31,011 bases of DNA, taken from DATGMS01 sp040905145 (GTDB lineage: Bacteria; Bacteroidota; Bacteroidia; Cytophagales; Cyclobacteriaceae). A program made the translations under genes and the position numbers. Location: positions 1 to 31,011 of the forward strand of contig JBBDSC010000147.1 in assembly GCA_040905145.1 (NCBI GenBank), given 5' to 3'. A model generated the notes under the pieces. The model was given only the letters and a program-made list of their open reading frames with translations, was not told the origin of the DNA and did not search any database. This document shows, piece after piece, positions 1 to 8,302 of the stretch (position 1 is its first letter; every line of letters starts with the position of its first letter).

Positions 1-36
1 GTCCTGAAGTCCCACCGTCCCACAGTCCTGTGGAGT
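1..36. repeat. Degenerate 8-base tandem repeat with a hairpin, cut by the window edge
   Basis: Four consecutive 8-base units begin with GTCC (GTCCTGAA, GTCCCACC, GTCCCACA, GTCCTGTG). The last two contain a perfect 6-bp inverted repeat, CCACAG-TC-CTGTGG, at 20-33. The array is cut by the window start, so its true length is unknown. Nothing coding is visible in 1-148. Confidence 0.5.
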
Positions 37-151
37 AGCTGGATAAGTAACTTATTAGAAGTTAGGGAAATAAAGACAGAAAATAGGAGAGGCTTTCCTT
101 TTTTTACATAGGGAGTTTTTTTATATTTAAAATACATTTTTAATATAGGTG

Positions 152-2503
152 ATGTATTTTAAACTCCATCTTCTTTTTCTAATTAACTGCATTACTGTTG
201 GTGCTATTATAGGTGTTGGTTCTATTTTTACCAATCCCCTGTATGCACAAGATATAAACATTAATCTAAATGCTTACAAAACAGCCTTCCCTGCAAATGA
301 AGTAAGAGATTGGGATAATCCTGCTACTTGGGAAGTCTGGGATGGTGCGGTATGGATTCCTGCTACGGCTCCACCTAATAGGGACAATGATGTCTTTATA
401 GAAAAGGATAAAGAAGTGAGACTCATCCAGAATCAAGAGATTGGAAACTTATATTTATATGGTCAGGATATCATGGGAAACCCACCAGGTAAAAAAATAG
501 ATCTACAAGAATATAATTTGGATGTATATGGTGCTTTAATATCATTTGGGGGAGTAGACGGAAGTTTTTATCTACAACCATTGACCTCAGGGATAACGGA
601 TTGGATTTATCCGGAAATCGGAAATATCGTATTCAAGGGAACTTCAAGGACCATTGTAGACAGAGCCTCCTGGAGTGCAAGTAACGGAAACAGCCGTTTC
701 GGTGTGATCTTTAATCCGGATCCAGGTGAAATCCTTACGGTAAATGCAGCCTTTAAGGCCAACAGCTTTGTGGTTCAATCCGGTACAGTGATACAATCGG
801 TAAATACTGAGGGTACAGAGGCCACCTCTACCTTCTCATTCAATACTCAGGAGACTTTTGGTGCGGGTTCCTATGGGAAATTTATTATTGAACCCGGGGC
901 TACGCTGATCAGCGATGCGACCCGGGAATCCGGTGAAATAATCAGACGGTCAATGGGTAATCCGGCTGCTGATTTTCATCTTAAGGAAGGGGGAGCCTTG
1001 ATCCTTAACGGAGAAGAGCCTGTGATCGAGGCTGAGAACATACTAATGGAAGGCGATGTCCACTATAGTGGGGATTCAGGAAACCAACAATTCATCTCCG
1101 GGTCTATGGTATTAAGCCCCATTACCTACAATAACCTATTTTTTGAAGGAGAAGCCACAAAAATTCTGCCTGGATTTATTGAACTCAAAGGTGATTTGAC
1201 ATATATGGGAGGGGGAGGGATTAATGGAGACATGACCACGCTTGTTTTTCTCGGAGAGGGAGACCAGAATGTGGTCAATATAGGGCTTGTTATATCCAGT
1301 GTTGAAATAAGAAAACCTTCCGGTACACTTTATATTAATGGAGATTTGGCTGTAACAGAACATTTTACCATGACAGAGGGCGAGGTCGATTTTTTGGATA
1401 ACCAGCTTTATATTAATTTATCCGGGAATGGGAGCTATATCTATTATGGGGGAAGTTGGAAAAACATGAGCCAATTGAATTATCTGGGTTTACCTCCTGA
1501 ACTCAACGCTTTAAACACTACCTTCCCCTTTGAAGATCAACAATTAGGAGGAGAAAGGCATATTTTCTTATCAGGTACGAATTCTTCGGAAAATGCTAAC
1601 CTGACAATTACCTACACCCAATTACCAGGGGTCAACTGGGATCCTGATTTTGATGACAATGACGGCACACCGATTTTATACAAGTTAAACAGCTACTTCA
1701 CCTTGGAGGTTACCAATGCTGTCGAAGCAGGATCTCTGGAATTGCTAATTTCTGCAGACAGTCTTATAGTGGTAAATGAGGAGGATCTGAGAATAGTAAG
1801 TGACGAGGTTGCAGCGTCGGGAGCACATCTTTCAGGGATGGATGATGGGGTTTATCTGGCCAGAAGATCATTGAATTTCAATGACCTGAACAATGAAACT
1901 TTTACGATAGGCAGTACGGGCATAGCTTCCATCTTACCGGTCAGCTGGCTATCATATGCTGCAGAGGAGCTTTTTACCGGGAATCTTATCAGTTGGAGCA
2001 CTACCAAAGAGGTAGAAAATGAAAAGTTTATTATCCTAAAATCCATCGATGACGGAGCGGATTTTGAGGAAATTGGAGAGGTAGCAGGATCGGGAAATTC
2101 TAATAAAATTCAACATTACAGTTTCCTTGATAAAGCCATTAACACTGTCGAAAAGATATTTTATCAAATTAAACAAGTGGATCAGGATGGGAATTTTGAT
2201 TTCAGTCCGGTGTTTTCCCTCAAAATGAAGGAAAGTAAACTTAAAAATCAATTTAAAATTTTTCCGAACCCTTATGAAGAAGGAGAGCTTACTCTGATCG
2301 TGCCACAAGATAAAAGAGATTTGCCCTCCACCATTGAGATCAAAAATATTTCTGGAATGATGTTAATAAAGGAAAGTGGAAAACTGGGACAAACTTCGCA
2401 CATGATTATCAATAAGCTAAAGGAACTTGGCTCAGGAGCTTATTTTATTACCATAGAGACTTCAGGGGAAAGGCAGATATTAAAATGGCTGAAGAAATAC
2501 TAG
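152..2503 (+). CDS. Secreted protein with type A T9SS C-terminal sorting domain
   Basis: Predicted 783-residue surface or secreted protein. An N-terminal signal peptide (about residues 1-33, hydrophobic core then LYAQD) sends it through Sec. The last ~80 residues carry the type A type IX secretion signal: FPNP near residue 704, a GAYFITIET-like strand, and a basic Lys-Trp-Leu-Lys-Lys-Tyr end. The N-terminal half is rich in Gly, Asn and short beta-strand patterns (a DWDNPATWEVWDG segment, then repeated strand-turn units), consistent with a beta-helix or beta-sandwich ectodomain. Residues ~590-690 resemble the linker common in Bacteroidota T9SS cargo (LPVSWLSY ... ISWSTTKEVENEKF ... YQIKQVDQDGNF). 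A GTG at 149 also starts this frame, but ATG 152 directly follows and is preferred. No enzymatic motif is recognised, so the function is unknown beyond export. It appears monocistronic. Confidence 0.8.
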   Translation: MYFKLHLLFLINCITVGAIIGVGSIFTNPLYAQDININLNAYKTAFPANEVRDWDNPATWEVWDGAVWIPATAPPNRDNDVFIEKDKEVRLIQNQEIGNLYLYGQDIMGNPPGKKIDLQEYNLDVYGALISFGGVDGSFYLQPLTSGITDWIYPEIGNIVFKGTSRTIVDRASWSASNGNSRFGVIFNPDPGEILTVNAAFKANSFVVQSGTVIQSVNTEGTEATSTFSFNTQETFGAGSYGKFIIEPGATLISDATRESGEIIRRSMGNPAADFHLKEGGALILNGEEPVIEAENILMEGDVHYSGDSGNQQFISGSMVLSPITYNNLFFEGEATKILPGFIELKGDLTYMGGGGINGDMTTLVFLGEGDQNVVNIGLVISSVEIRKPSGTLYINGDLAVTEHFTMTEGEVDFLDNQLYINLSGNGSYIYYGGSWKNMSQLNYLGLPPELNALNTTFPFEDQQLGGERHIFLSGTNSSENANLTITYTQLPGVNWDPDFDDNDGTPILYKLNSYFTLEVTNAVEAGSLELLISADSLIVVNEEDLRIVSDEVAASGAHLSGMDDGVYLARRSLNFNDLNNETFTIGSTGIASILPVSWLSYAAEELFTGNLISWSTTKEVENEKFIILKSIDDGADFEEIGEVAGSGNSNKIQHYSFLDKAINTVEKIFYQIKQVDQDGNFDFSPVFSLKMKESKLKNQFKIFPNPYEEGELTLIVPQDKRDLPSTIEIKNISGMMLIKESGKLGQTSHMIINKLKELGSGAYFITIETSGERQILKWLKKY

Positions 2504-2520
2504 ACCCTGAGGCTGAAACT

Positions 2521-2613
2521 TTTTTGCTTCTCACAGCGAACGCAAGGGGTGATATGGCGGCAACAGCGTAAAAATCTTTTGTGGCCTTGGTTGTGAAAAA
2601 AAAACCGCAGAGG
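2521..2613. repeat. Degenerate CGCAAAG/CACAAAG-type interspersed repeat
   Basis: The minus strand reads as a run of CGCAAAG/CACAAAG-like words: CCTCTGCGG, CACAACCAAGG, CCACAAAAGATTTT, ACGC. The same word order occurs at 11246-11298 (AACCGCAAAG, CACAAAGATTTT, CACAAAGG, AACACAGAG). The two copies are only loosely alike and may be old relics of a family seen in other Bacteroidota genomes (from memory, not searched). Confidence 0.4.
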
Positions 2614-2637
2614 TATTATGTTTTGGGTGATTCTCAT

Positions 2638-2665
2638 AATCTGCCGTCCCTTACGGGATTTTTTT
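2638..2665 (+). terminator. Probable Rho-independent terminator
   Basis: Stem AATC plus CCGT pairs with ACGG plus GATT, with a 2-base TG bulge on the left arm and a CCCTT loop, followed by a T run. It lies 134 bases after the T9SS cargo gene and 80 bases before the permease gene, so it would insulate the next cassette. Confidence 0.5.
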
Positions 2666-2744
2666 CATGTTTTGTGCTGTTTGAAAGGCTTGATTTTGAA
2701 GGTTTTTTGTTAACTTAAATTTTTGTTATTAGCCACCAGCCTTT

Positions 2745-4058
2745 ATGATCTTTGTCTTTGTTTTAATCAGCATTTTGGTCCTTATATTGATGATTGTTTG
2801 GGCCAGGATCAACCCCTTTATTGCTTTTCTTGTTTCCTCCATCCTCGCTGGATTTTTGTTGGGCATACCTGTTCAGGATATAGCAGGATCAGTTCAAAAG
2901 GGGATCGGAGATTTATTGGGCGAACTGGTAACCATCATTACAATGGGAGCCATGCTGGGAAAGCTCGTAGCAGATAGTGGTGCCGCCCAGAAGATTTCCG
3001 AATTTCTGATGAAGATATTCGGCAAAAAACACATTAACTGGGCAATGATGATCACCGGGTTTGTGGTGGGCATACCTCTTTTTTTTAATGTAGGGTTTGT
3101 CTTATTGATTCCCCTGGTTTTTTCAGTGGTTTATCAATACCGGCTTTCGGCGGTTTATGTGGGGATTCCTTTGCTTGCTGCACTTTCCGTTACCCATGGA
3201 CTGCTCCCCCCACACCCGGCACCTGCGGCACTTGTGGCCCAGTTTGGCGCCAATATGGGTCTGACCCTTTTATATGGGATCATTGTGGCCATTCCTACCA
3301 TTATTTTGGGGGGCGCTCTTTTCGGATCCACTTTAAAAAGAATAAAAGCTTCCCCACTTAAAACTTTCCAGGCCAAGATTAAGCCGCAGGAAGAATTACC
3401 GGGTATTCTAAACAGTCTGCTATCTTCCTTACTGCCCGTCTTTTTATTGATCGGCACCTCCTTGTCTACCATTTGGGTAGATGGCCAATCGCCATTGTAT
3501 CCCTTTTTACTGTTTGTCAGTAATCCCAGCATTGTTATGCTGCTCTCTTTATTGTTTGCTACTTATACCCTTGGCCTGAGGATGAACACCCCAATGGCTG
3601 CAGTAATGGACAGTTACGTAGTAGCCGTCAAGGATATTGCCATGATCTTATTGATCATTGCCGGTGCCGGAGCATTGAAGCAGGTTTTAATGGATAGCGG
3701 AGTGAGTATTCTCATCGCCCATAATTTGCAGGAATGGAATATGCACCCCTTATTTTTGGGCTGGTTTATTGCGGCAATCATCCGTATATGCGTTGGATCA
3801 GCTACGGTAGCCGGATTGACTACCGCAGGAATTATTGCACCTATCGTAGCTTCCGGTGGTGTGGACCCCAACCTGATGGTTTTGTCCATAGGGGCAGGCA
3901 GCCTGATATTTTCACATTTTAACGACGGAGGTTTCTGGTTGGTAAAGGAATACTTTAATTTGAGCATAAAGGACACCTTAAAATCCTGGTCATTGATGGA
4001 AACCATTGTCGCCATAGCCGGTTTACTTGGTGTATTGGCATTGGATTTAGTCATCTAA
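2745..4058 (+). CDS. GntP-family permease (gluconate / D-serine type)
   Basis: A 437-residue polytopic inner-membrane protein, the usual length for the GntP family of proton symporters (GntP, IdnT, DsdX). It opens directly with a membrane segment (MIFVFVLISILVLILMIVWA), so ATG 2745 is a natural start. About 12 hydrophobic segments follow. Family hallmarks are the GIPLFFNVGFVLLIPL segment, HGLLPPHPAPAAL near residues 151-163, and a C-terminal SHFNDGGFWLVKEYF segment. The substrate cannot be read from sequence. The family includes gluconate, idonate and D-serine carriers, and the next two genes (RidA-like, then a D-amino acid PLP enzyme, gaps of 39 and 12 bases) favour D-serine or a similar D-hydroxy-amino acid. 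The operon is inferred from spacing and shared strand. No upstream regulator gene is visible. Confidence 0.9.
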   Translation: MIFVFVLISILVLILMIVWARINPFIAFLVSSILAGFLLGIPVQDIAGSVQKGIGDLLGELVTIITMGAMLGKLVADSGAAQKISEFLMKIFGKKHINWAMMITGFVVGIPLFFNVGFVLLIPLVFSVVYQYRLSAVYVGIPLLAALSVTHGLLPPHPAPAALVAQFGANMGLTLLYGIIVAIPTIILGGALFGSTLKRIKASPLKTFQAKIKPQEELPGILNSLLSSLLPVFLLIGTSLSTIWVDGQSPLYPFLLFVSNPSIVMLLSLLFATYTLGLRMNTPMAAVMDSYVVAVKDIAMILLIIAGAGALKQVLMDSGVSILIAHNLQEWNMHPLFLGWFIAAIIRICVGSATVAGLTTAGIIAPIVASGGVDPNLMVLSIGAGSLIFSHFNDGGFWLVKEYFNLSIKDTLKSWSLMETIVAIAGLLGVLALDLVI

Positions 4059-4097
4059 ATATTTTATTTTAATATCTTCTAACCTAAACTTAATAAA

Positions 4098-4568
4098 ATG
4101 AAAATTCAATCAGCAGAAGAAAGATTCAGCACTTTGGGACTTTCACTTCCACCTGCACCGGCACCAATGGGGGTTTATAGGCCCTACCTGATAGATGGCA
4201 AGTACCTTTACCTGTCCGGTCATGGCCCTGTTCAGGACGATAAAAACCTGATGGTGGGCCGCATTGGTCGGGATATGGATATGGAAGAAGGCAAATTGGC
4301 TGCCCAACAAGTAGGTCTGACCATGCTATCTACTATAAGGACCAACTTGGGGAGCCTCAACAAAGTAAAAAGGGTGATTAAAGTTCTGGGAATGGTAAAC
4401 TGCAGCCCTGAATTCGAAAAGCATCCTTATGTCATCAATGGATGCAGTGAACTTTTTGCCCAGGTATGGGGGGAAGAAAATGGTGTTGGGGTGCGAAGTG
4501 CTGTGGGATTTGGCTCTCTCCCCGGCAATATTCCGGTAGAAGTAGAAGCTCTTTTTGAATTAGTCTAA
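4098..4568 (+). CDS. RidA/YjgF-family protein (enamine/imine deaminase-like)
   Basis: A 156-residue member of the YjgF/YER057c/UK114 family. RidA hydrolyses reactive enamines and imines such as 2-aminoacrylate released by PLP-dependent dehydratases. The family signature is clear at the C terminus: VRSAVGFGSLPGNIPVEVEA, with Arg133 and Glu148 at the spacing of RidA Arg105 and Glu120. The protein is longer than canonical RidA (~128 residues) because of an N-terminal extension (SLPPAPAPMGVYRPY), the form found in the YjgF-like subgroup 1. It starts at ATG 4098 and lies between the permease (39-base gap) and the PLP enzyme (12-base gap). Its position suggests it handles an unstable intermediate made by the downstream enzyme. 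That role is inference; the family assignment is firm. Confidence 0.9.
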   Translation: MKIQSAEERFSTLGLSLPPAPAPMGVYRPYLIDGKYLYLSGHGPVQDDKNLMVGRIGRDMDMEEGKLAAQQVGLTMLSTIRTNLGSLNKVKRVIKVLGMVNCSPEFEKHPYVINGCSELFAQVWGEENGVGVRSAVGFGSLPGNIPVEVEALFELV

Positions 4569-4580
4569 AAAAATTAAGCA

Positions 4581-5702
4581 ATGGGAAATCCTTCTGAAAA
4601 CTGGTATGAAATTAAGCAGATAGAAAGCATTGACACACCTGCCTTGGTGGTGTATCCTGAAAGGGTAAAAGCGAATATCCAAGCTGTCTTGGATATGATA
4701 AAAGACCCGGCAAAGCTTCGCCCCCATGTGAAAACGAACAAAACCATAGAAGTCTCCCAAATGATGCTGGAGGCGGGGATTTACCAGTTTAAATGTGCGA
4801 CCATAGCTGAAGCCGAAATGTTGGTAATGGCTGGAGCCAAGGACATATTGCTAGCTTACCAGCCGGTAGGACCAAAAATAGAAAGATTCTTCAACCTGAT
4901 CAAGCATTATCCCGAAATAGCCTTTTCTTGTATAATTGACCATCGGCAGCCTGCAGCGAAAATAGCGGAAATGGCCCTGTCACACCAGATCAATTTACCC
5001 GTTTATATCGATTTGAACCTAGGAACGGACAGAACAGGAATAGCCCCTGGAAAGGAGGCCGAAGAACTCTTTGAAAGCGCCAAAGACATGGAAGGTATTT
5101 CGGTGGTCGGTTTCCACATATACGATGGTCATTTGAGGCAAAAGGATATTCGGGAAAGAAAGAAGGCATCTGATAAGTCCTTTGAACCGGTGGAGGAAAT
5201 GCTTCAATCTTTAAAGGCCAAGGGTTATCCCGAACCCTTGGTCATAGCAGGGGGCTCACCTACCTTTCCCATTCATTTACAAAGGGAAAACGTCATTTGC
5301 AGTCCCGGCACCTTTGTCTATTGGGACCAGGGCTATGGAGAAACACTTCCCGAGCAGCCATTTAAACCTGCTGCACTGGTCCTTACAAGAGTCATCTCAT
5401 TGCCTTCCAAGAGCTTGGTCTGTGTGGATTTAGGTCATAAGTCTATCGCCTCCGAAAACCCAATGGATAAAAGGGTTTATTTCTTGAATGCGGAAAATCT
5501 ACATCCCGTCAGTCAAAGTGAAGAACACCTGGTCTTGAAAACCCAGGAAGATCATGCCTTTAAAATAGGAGATATATTGTATGGAGTCCCTTATCATATT
5601 TGCCCAACCGTTGCTCTTTATGAGCGGGTGCTTACAATAGAAGATCAGGAGCTTTCTGTTGAATGGAAGGTAATTGCGAGGGATAAAAAGTTGAACTGGT
5701 AA
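4581..5702 (+). CDS. PLP-dependent D-serine dehydratase-like / D-threonine aldolase-family enzyme
   Basis: A 373-residue alanine-racemase-like (fold III) PLP enzyme of the D-threonine aldolase/DSD1 family. RPHVKTNK at 47-54 supplies the Schiff-base lysine, Lys51. GTDRTGI at 148-154 and AGGSPTFP near 223-230 match phosphate-binding regions. The C-terminal metal motif is His339-x-Cys341 (PYHICPTVALY). In the literature known to me, vertebrate and yeast D-serine dehydratases bind zinc through His-x-Cys, while characterised D-threonine aldolases bind manganese through His-x-Asp. This Cys therefore favours a dehydratase (D-serine to pyruvate and ammonia), although database labels often say D-TA family. 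Start ATG 4581, 12 bases after the RidA-like gene. It is the last gene of the plus-strand cassette. The following 124 bases before the convergent permease gene show no strong terminator. Confidence 0.85.
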   Translation: MGNPSENWYEIKQIESIDTPALVVYPERVKANIQAVLDMIKDPAKLRPHVKTNKTIEVSQMMLEAGIYQFKCATIAEAEMLVMAGAKDILLAYQPVGPKIERFFNLIKHYPEIAFSCIIDHRQPAAKIAEMALSHQINLPVYIDLNLGTDRTGIAPGKEAEELFESAKDMEGISVVGFHIYDGHLRQKDIRERKKASDKSFEPVEEMLQSLKAKGYPEPLVIAGGSPTFPIHLQRENVICSPGTFVYWDQGYGETLPEQPFKPAALVLTRVISLPSKSLVCVDLGHKSIASENPMDKRVYFLNAENLHPVSQSEEHLVLKTQEDHAFKIGDILYGVPYHICPTVALYERVLTIEDQELSVEWKVIARDKKLNW

Positions 5703-5826
5703 GGTGCTGGATAATCGATTCAACAGGATGTCACCTCCTGAATTTAGTTGACACTTTTTCCACTTAATATTTATTCCGTTCAAGCCATTGTACTCTCTCC
5801 GGCCTTCTTCCTCTTTCGTGATGTTT

Positions 5827-6966
5827 TTACTCTTTCTCTTCTATTTTTGGTTTTACCTCATCGGATTTAATATTGTAGTGGTCCAACAGCTTTTGGTGTG
5901 AGTCCCTTTCCAAATGATAGTTTTCCGGTTCTCCAATAAGAAAGCTAAAAGGCCTTGTTGCCTCGTCAATGTTTAAAATAATTTTAATGGATGCCACCAA
6001 GGGAAGCGCAAGAATAAGCCCTGCTAGACCAAATAACATTCCTCCTAATAATAAGGACATAATCGCTATCAAAGGGTTTAGACTCACTTTGCCCCCCACG
6101 ATATTGGGCGTAATAAAGTTAGCCTCTAAAAATTGTACCACTTGGAACCATATAATAATCCCCAAAGCATACCAGTAACTATCCATAGTCGCCAGGGCAA
6201 AAAGGGCCGGGATAATAGAGCCAATGGCGATGCCTATATACGGGATCAAAATCAAAAGTGCGGCTAAGGTGCCAAAAAACCATGCATATTGGATTTCCAT
6301 GATTAATAATCCGGCTGTATTAAGAATGGCCACTATACCCATTACCATCACCATGCCCAACAAATAGCTTTGGATGACAGAATAAATTTCCCCAAGGATG
6401 GAAAGGGTTTTTTCGGGAGGATGGGGACGATTGACACGAATGAAAAAGTCATTGAAAAAATCTCTGTAATAAAGAAAAAAGAAAATGTACAAAGGAACCA
6501 ATACGGCATTGGCCAAGGTCCCCCCTGCCGAACTAAAAGCAGCGGAAAGATAAGTGCCGGCATTGGAAAGCGCATTTTGTCCTTGCTCACGGATCTTTGT
6601 AGTTAGCACTCCAGGTTCAACACCAAATTTACTCTCCAAGAATCTTTGAATGCTATCGTATATATTCACAAAGTTCTTGGCGAGGTCATCTCCGTCCTTT
6701 CCAATGACAATTACTTGATTGACGATAAAATAAATGATGCCGGATAAAACCAAAGTGGCGGTAATTACAGAAATAACAGAGGCAGCTGCCCTGGGCAGCT
6801 TCAAATTTTCCAGGAACCTGCATAAAGGAAACAAGGTGATCGCCAAAATAATGGCAAATAATACAGGAATCAGTATGCTCTTCAGAAAATACGCAAGTGC
6901 TATAATCAAGAAAAGCACCGTCAGCCGGGCCGCTAAAATAAAACTAGTTGGATAATTTGTTCGCAT
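5827..6966 (-). CDS. AI-2E/PerM-family membrane protein
   Basis: A 379-residue polytopic protein of the AI-2E transporter (PerM/UPF0118) family. It has an N-terminal pair of membrane helices, a cytosolic or extracellular segment (~65-150), then a block of helices containing LVPLYIFFFLYYRDFF and the conserved LIPYIGIAIGSIIPALFAL and FLEANFITPNIVGGKVSLNPLIAIMS regions typical of the family. Members range from a quorum-signal exporter to Na+/H+ antiporters, so the substrate is unassigned. TTG 6984 extends the frame, but ATG 6966 gives the normal family N terminus and is preferred. The charged tail (KPKIEEKE) is cytosolic. The gene follows the CNNM-like gene by 27 bases on the same strand, so the two are probably co-transcribed. 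Confidence 0.85.
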   Translation of the reverse strand: MRTNYPTSFILAARLTVLFLIIALAYFLKSILIPVLFAIILAITLFPLCRFLENLKLPRAAASVISVITATLVLSGIIYFIVNQVIVIGKDGDDLAKNFVNIYDSIQRFLESKFGVEPGVLTTKIREQGQNALSNAGTYLSAAFSSAGGTLANAVLVPLYIFFFLYYRDFFNDFFIRVNRPHPPEKTLSILGEIYSVIQSYLLGMVMVMGIVAILNTAGLLIMEIQYAWFFGTLAALLILIPYIGIAIGSIIPALFALATMDSYWYALGIIIWFQVVQFLEANFITPNIVGGKVSLNPLIAIMSLLLGGMLFGLAGLILALPLVASIKIILNIDEATRPFSFLIGEPENYHLERDSHQKLLDHYNIKSDEVKPKIEEKE

Positions 6967-6993
6967 AAAGATTTTTATTAGCAATTTATGGGC

Positions 6994-8058
6994 TTAATCT
7001 ATATTTTCTCCAGATTCGGGAAAAATGATTCCCATCTTCCTGGCCCGTTCTACCCATTGTTTTCTGGCAAGTTGTTGCATATCTGTCTCACTGTCCATTT
7101 CATCTTGTATTTCCAATCCAAGAAGTGTTTCCAAAATATCTTCCAAGGTGACAATACCGGCCATTCCTCCATATTTGTCTACCACCAGAGCTATATGCTC
7201 CCTTTTATCCATTAACATTTCTAAAACCGAAGGAATAGAGTCATATTCATAAACTACGGAGATATCCCTCCTTAAATCTCCGAGGGTCAGGCTGAATTGG
7301 TCCTCAGCCAATTTTTCCAGTACGTCATATTTTAGGACATAACCGGTTATGTCATCGATAGAGCCTTTATACACGGGAATTCTTGAAAATTTGTGGGAGG
7401 CCTTGTTAGCGAAAAACCCTTCCAGTGTCTCCATTTCTTCAAGCACTGTGGTCACTGTCCTAGGGGTCATCACATTGGCTACCAGTATGGATTTAAACCG
7501 GATAAGATTATTGATAATCGTGGATTCCCCCTCTTCAAAAATCCCCTCTTTGGTGGCTATATTGGTCAAGGCGGCAACTTCTTCCCGGCTGATTGTTTGT
7601 TCTCCTTTTCCTTTGAAAGCGTTGGTAATAAATTGGGAAACCTTTACGAAAGGATACAAAATAAAAATCATGGCATTCAAGATACCACTGATATAAGGTG
7701 CCAATTTTTTCCAGTAATTGGCCCCAATGGATTTGGGAATAATTTCTGAAAATATTAGAATTGCAATGGTTAATCCAGCCGAAATCCATCCAAAATATTG
7801 GCTGCCGAAAATTTTTACCGCCTGTGCACCAACTCCTGCCGCACCAACTGTATGCGCAATAGTATTAAAGGAGAGAATGGCAGAAAGTGGTTCGTCTATA
7901 TTGAGCTTGAGCTTTCGTAGGGATTTTGCATAGGATTTTCCCTGCTCTTCCTGTGTTTGGATATAAGAAGGAGTTATGCTTAATAAGGCAGCTTCTAAGG
8001 TACTGCAAAAAAAAGAAACAGCTAGCGCCAAAAATAAATATAGGATTAATAAGGTCAT
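6994..8058 (-). CDS. CNNM/HlyC-type DUF21 and CBS-pair membrane protein
   Basis: A 354-residue protein with an N-terminal DUF21 (CNNM) transmembrane domain (~1-150, including FSEIIPKSIGANYWKKLAPY) and a cytosolic CBS pair (~190-325; VMTPRTVTTVLEE opens CBS1, KYGGMAGIVTLEDILETLLG closes CBS2). The family includes the Mg2+ exporters CNNM and CorB/MpfA and proteins mislabelled as hemolysins. The C-terminal CorC_HlyC domain found in ~430-residue members is absent. The chain ends soon after CBS2 with an acidic EIQDEMDSETD stretch, so this is the short form and need not be truncated. ATG 8058 starts directly in a membrane helix. A role in divalent cation homeostasis is likely from the family but untested here. 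It leads a two-gene minus-strand unit with the PerM-like gene. Confidence 0.88.
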   Translation of the reverse strand: MTLLILYLFLALAVSFFCSTLEAALLSITPSYIQTQEEQGKSYAKSLRKLKLNIDEPLSAILSFNTIAHTVGAAGVGAQAVKIFGSQYFGWISAGLTIAILIFSEIIPKSIGANYWKKLAPYISGILNAMIFILYPFVKVSQFITNAFKGKGEQTISREEVAALTNIATKEGIFEEGESTIINNLIRFKSILVANVMTPRTVTTVLEEMETLEGFFANKASHKFSRIPVYKGSIDDITGYVLKYDVLEKLAEDQFSLTLGDLRRDISVVYEYDSIPSVLEMLMDKREHIALVVDKYGGMAGIVTLEDILETLLGLEIQDEMDSETDMQQLARKQWVERARKMGIIFPESGENID

Positions 8059-8249
8059 GTCTTTAAATTAGACTACAAATTAGTGATTATTCGCTGATAT
8101 TTGCTTTATGAAATGATCTGAATTGAAATTGCAGGGTGTGAAATACAATTATCGAACCATTTAAAAGGTTTCGCACAAAAGCCATCAAGTTTTATTGGCA
8201 AGAAAAGGGATGATAAACCTAACCTTTTTCCATTTCTTCAGCTTTTATA

Positions 8250-8285
8250 AAGAAGAAAAAAATGCCTCCTGAATAGAAGGCATTT
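8250..8285 (-). terminator. Rho-independent terminator of the MoxR gene
   Basis: On the minus strand a perfect 8-bp stem AAATGCCT / AGGCATTT (8278-8285 with 8260-8267) encloses a 10-base loop and runs into TTTTTTTCTTC. It lies 18 bases after the MoxR stop codon and isolates that gene from the CNNM-like gene. The remainder of 8059-8250 holds nothing I recognise and must contain the CNNM promoter. Confidence 0.85.
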
Positions 8286-8302
8286 AAAGAGAGGACGGGA
8301 TT

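Noticed and set aside
3155..4054. Long open frames on the minus strand inside the GntP-family gene
   Set aside because: They are antisense to a clear, full-length permease; the products have no recognisable motif and are shadows of its codon pattern.
5725..5745. CAGGA...TCCTG inverted repeat after the PLP enzyme as a terminator
   Set aside because: The stem is only 5 bp and no T-tract follows.
5499..5783. A 94-residue minus-strand frame reaching into the gap after the PLP enzyme
   Set aside because: Most of it is antisense to the PLP enzyme, no family is recognised and the start is unsupported.
6370..7749. Several plus-strand frames opposite the PerM-like and CNNM-like genes
   Set aside because: All are antisense to conserved membrane proteins and show low-complexity translated hydrophobic codons.
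6994..8058. Hemolysin annotation for the CNNM/CBS protein
   Set aside because: DUF21-CBS proteins are often mislabelled as hemolysins; the domains point to metal ion transport and no toxin feature is present.
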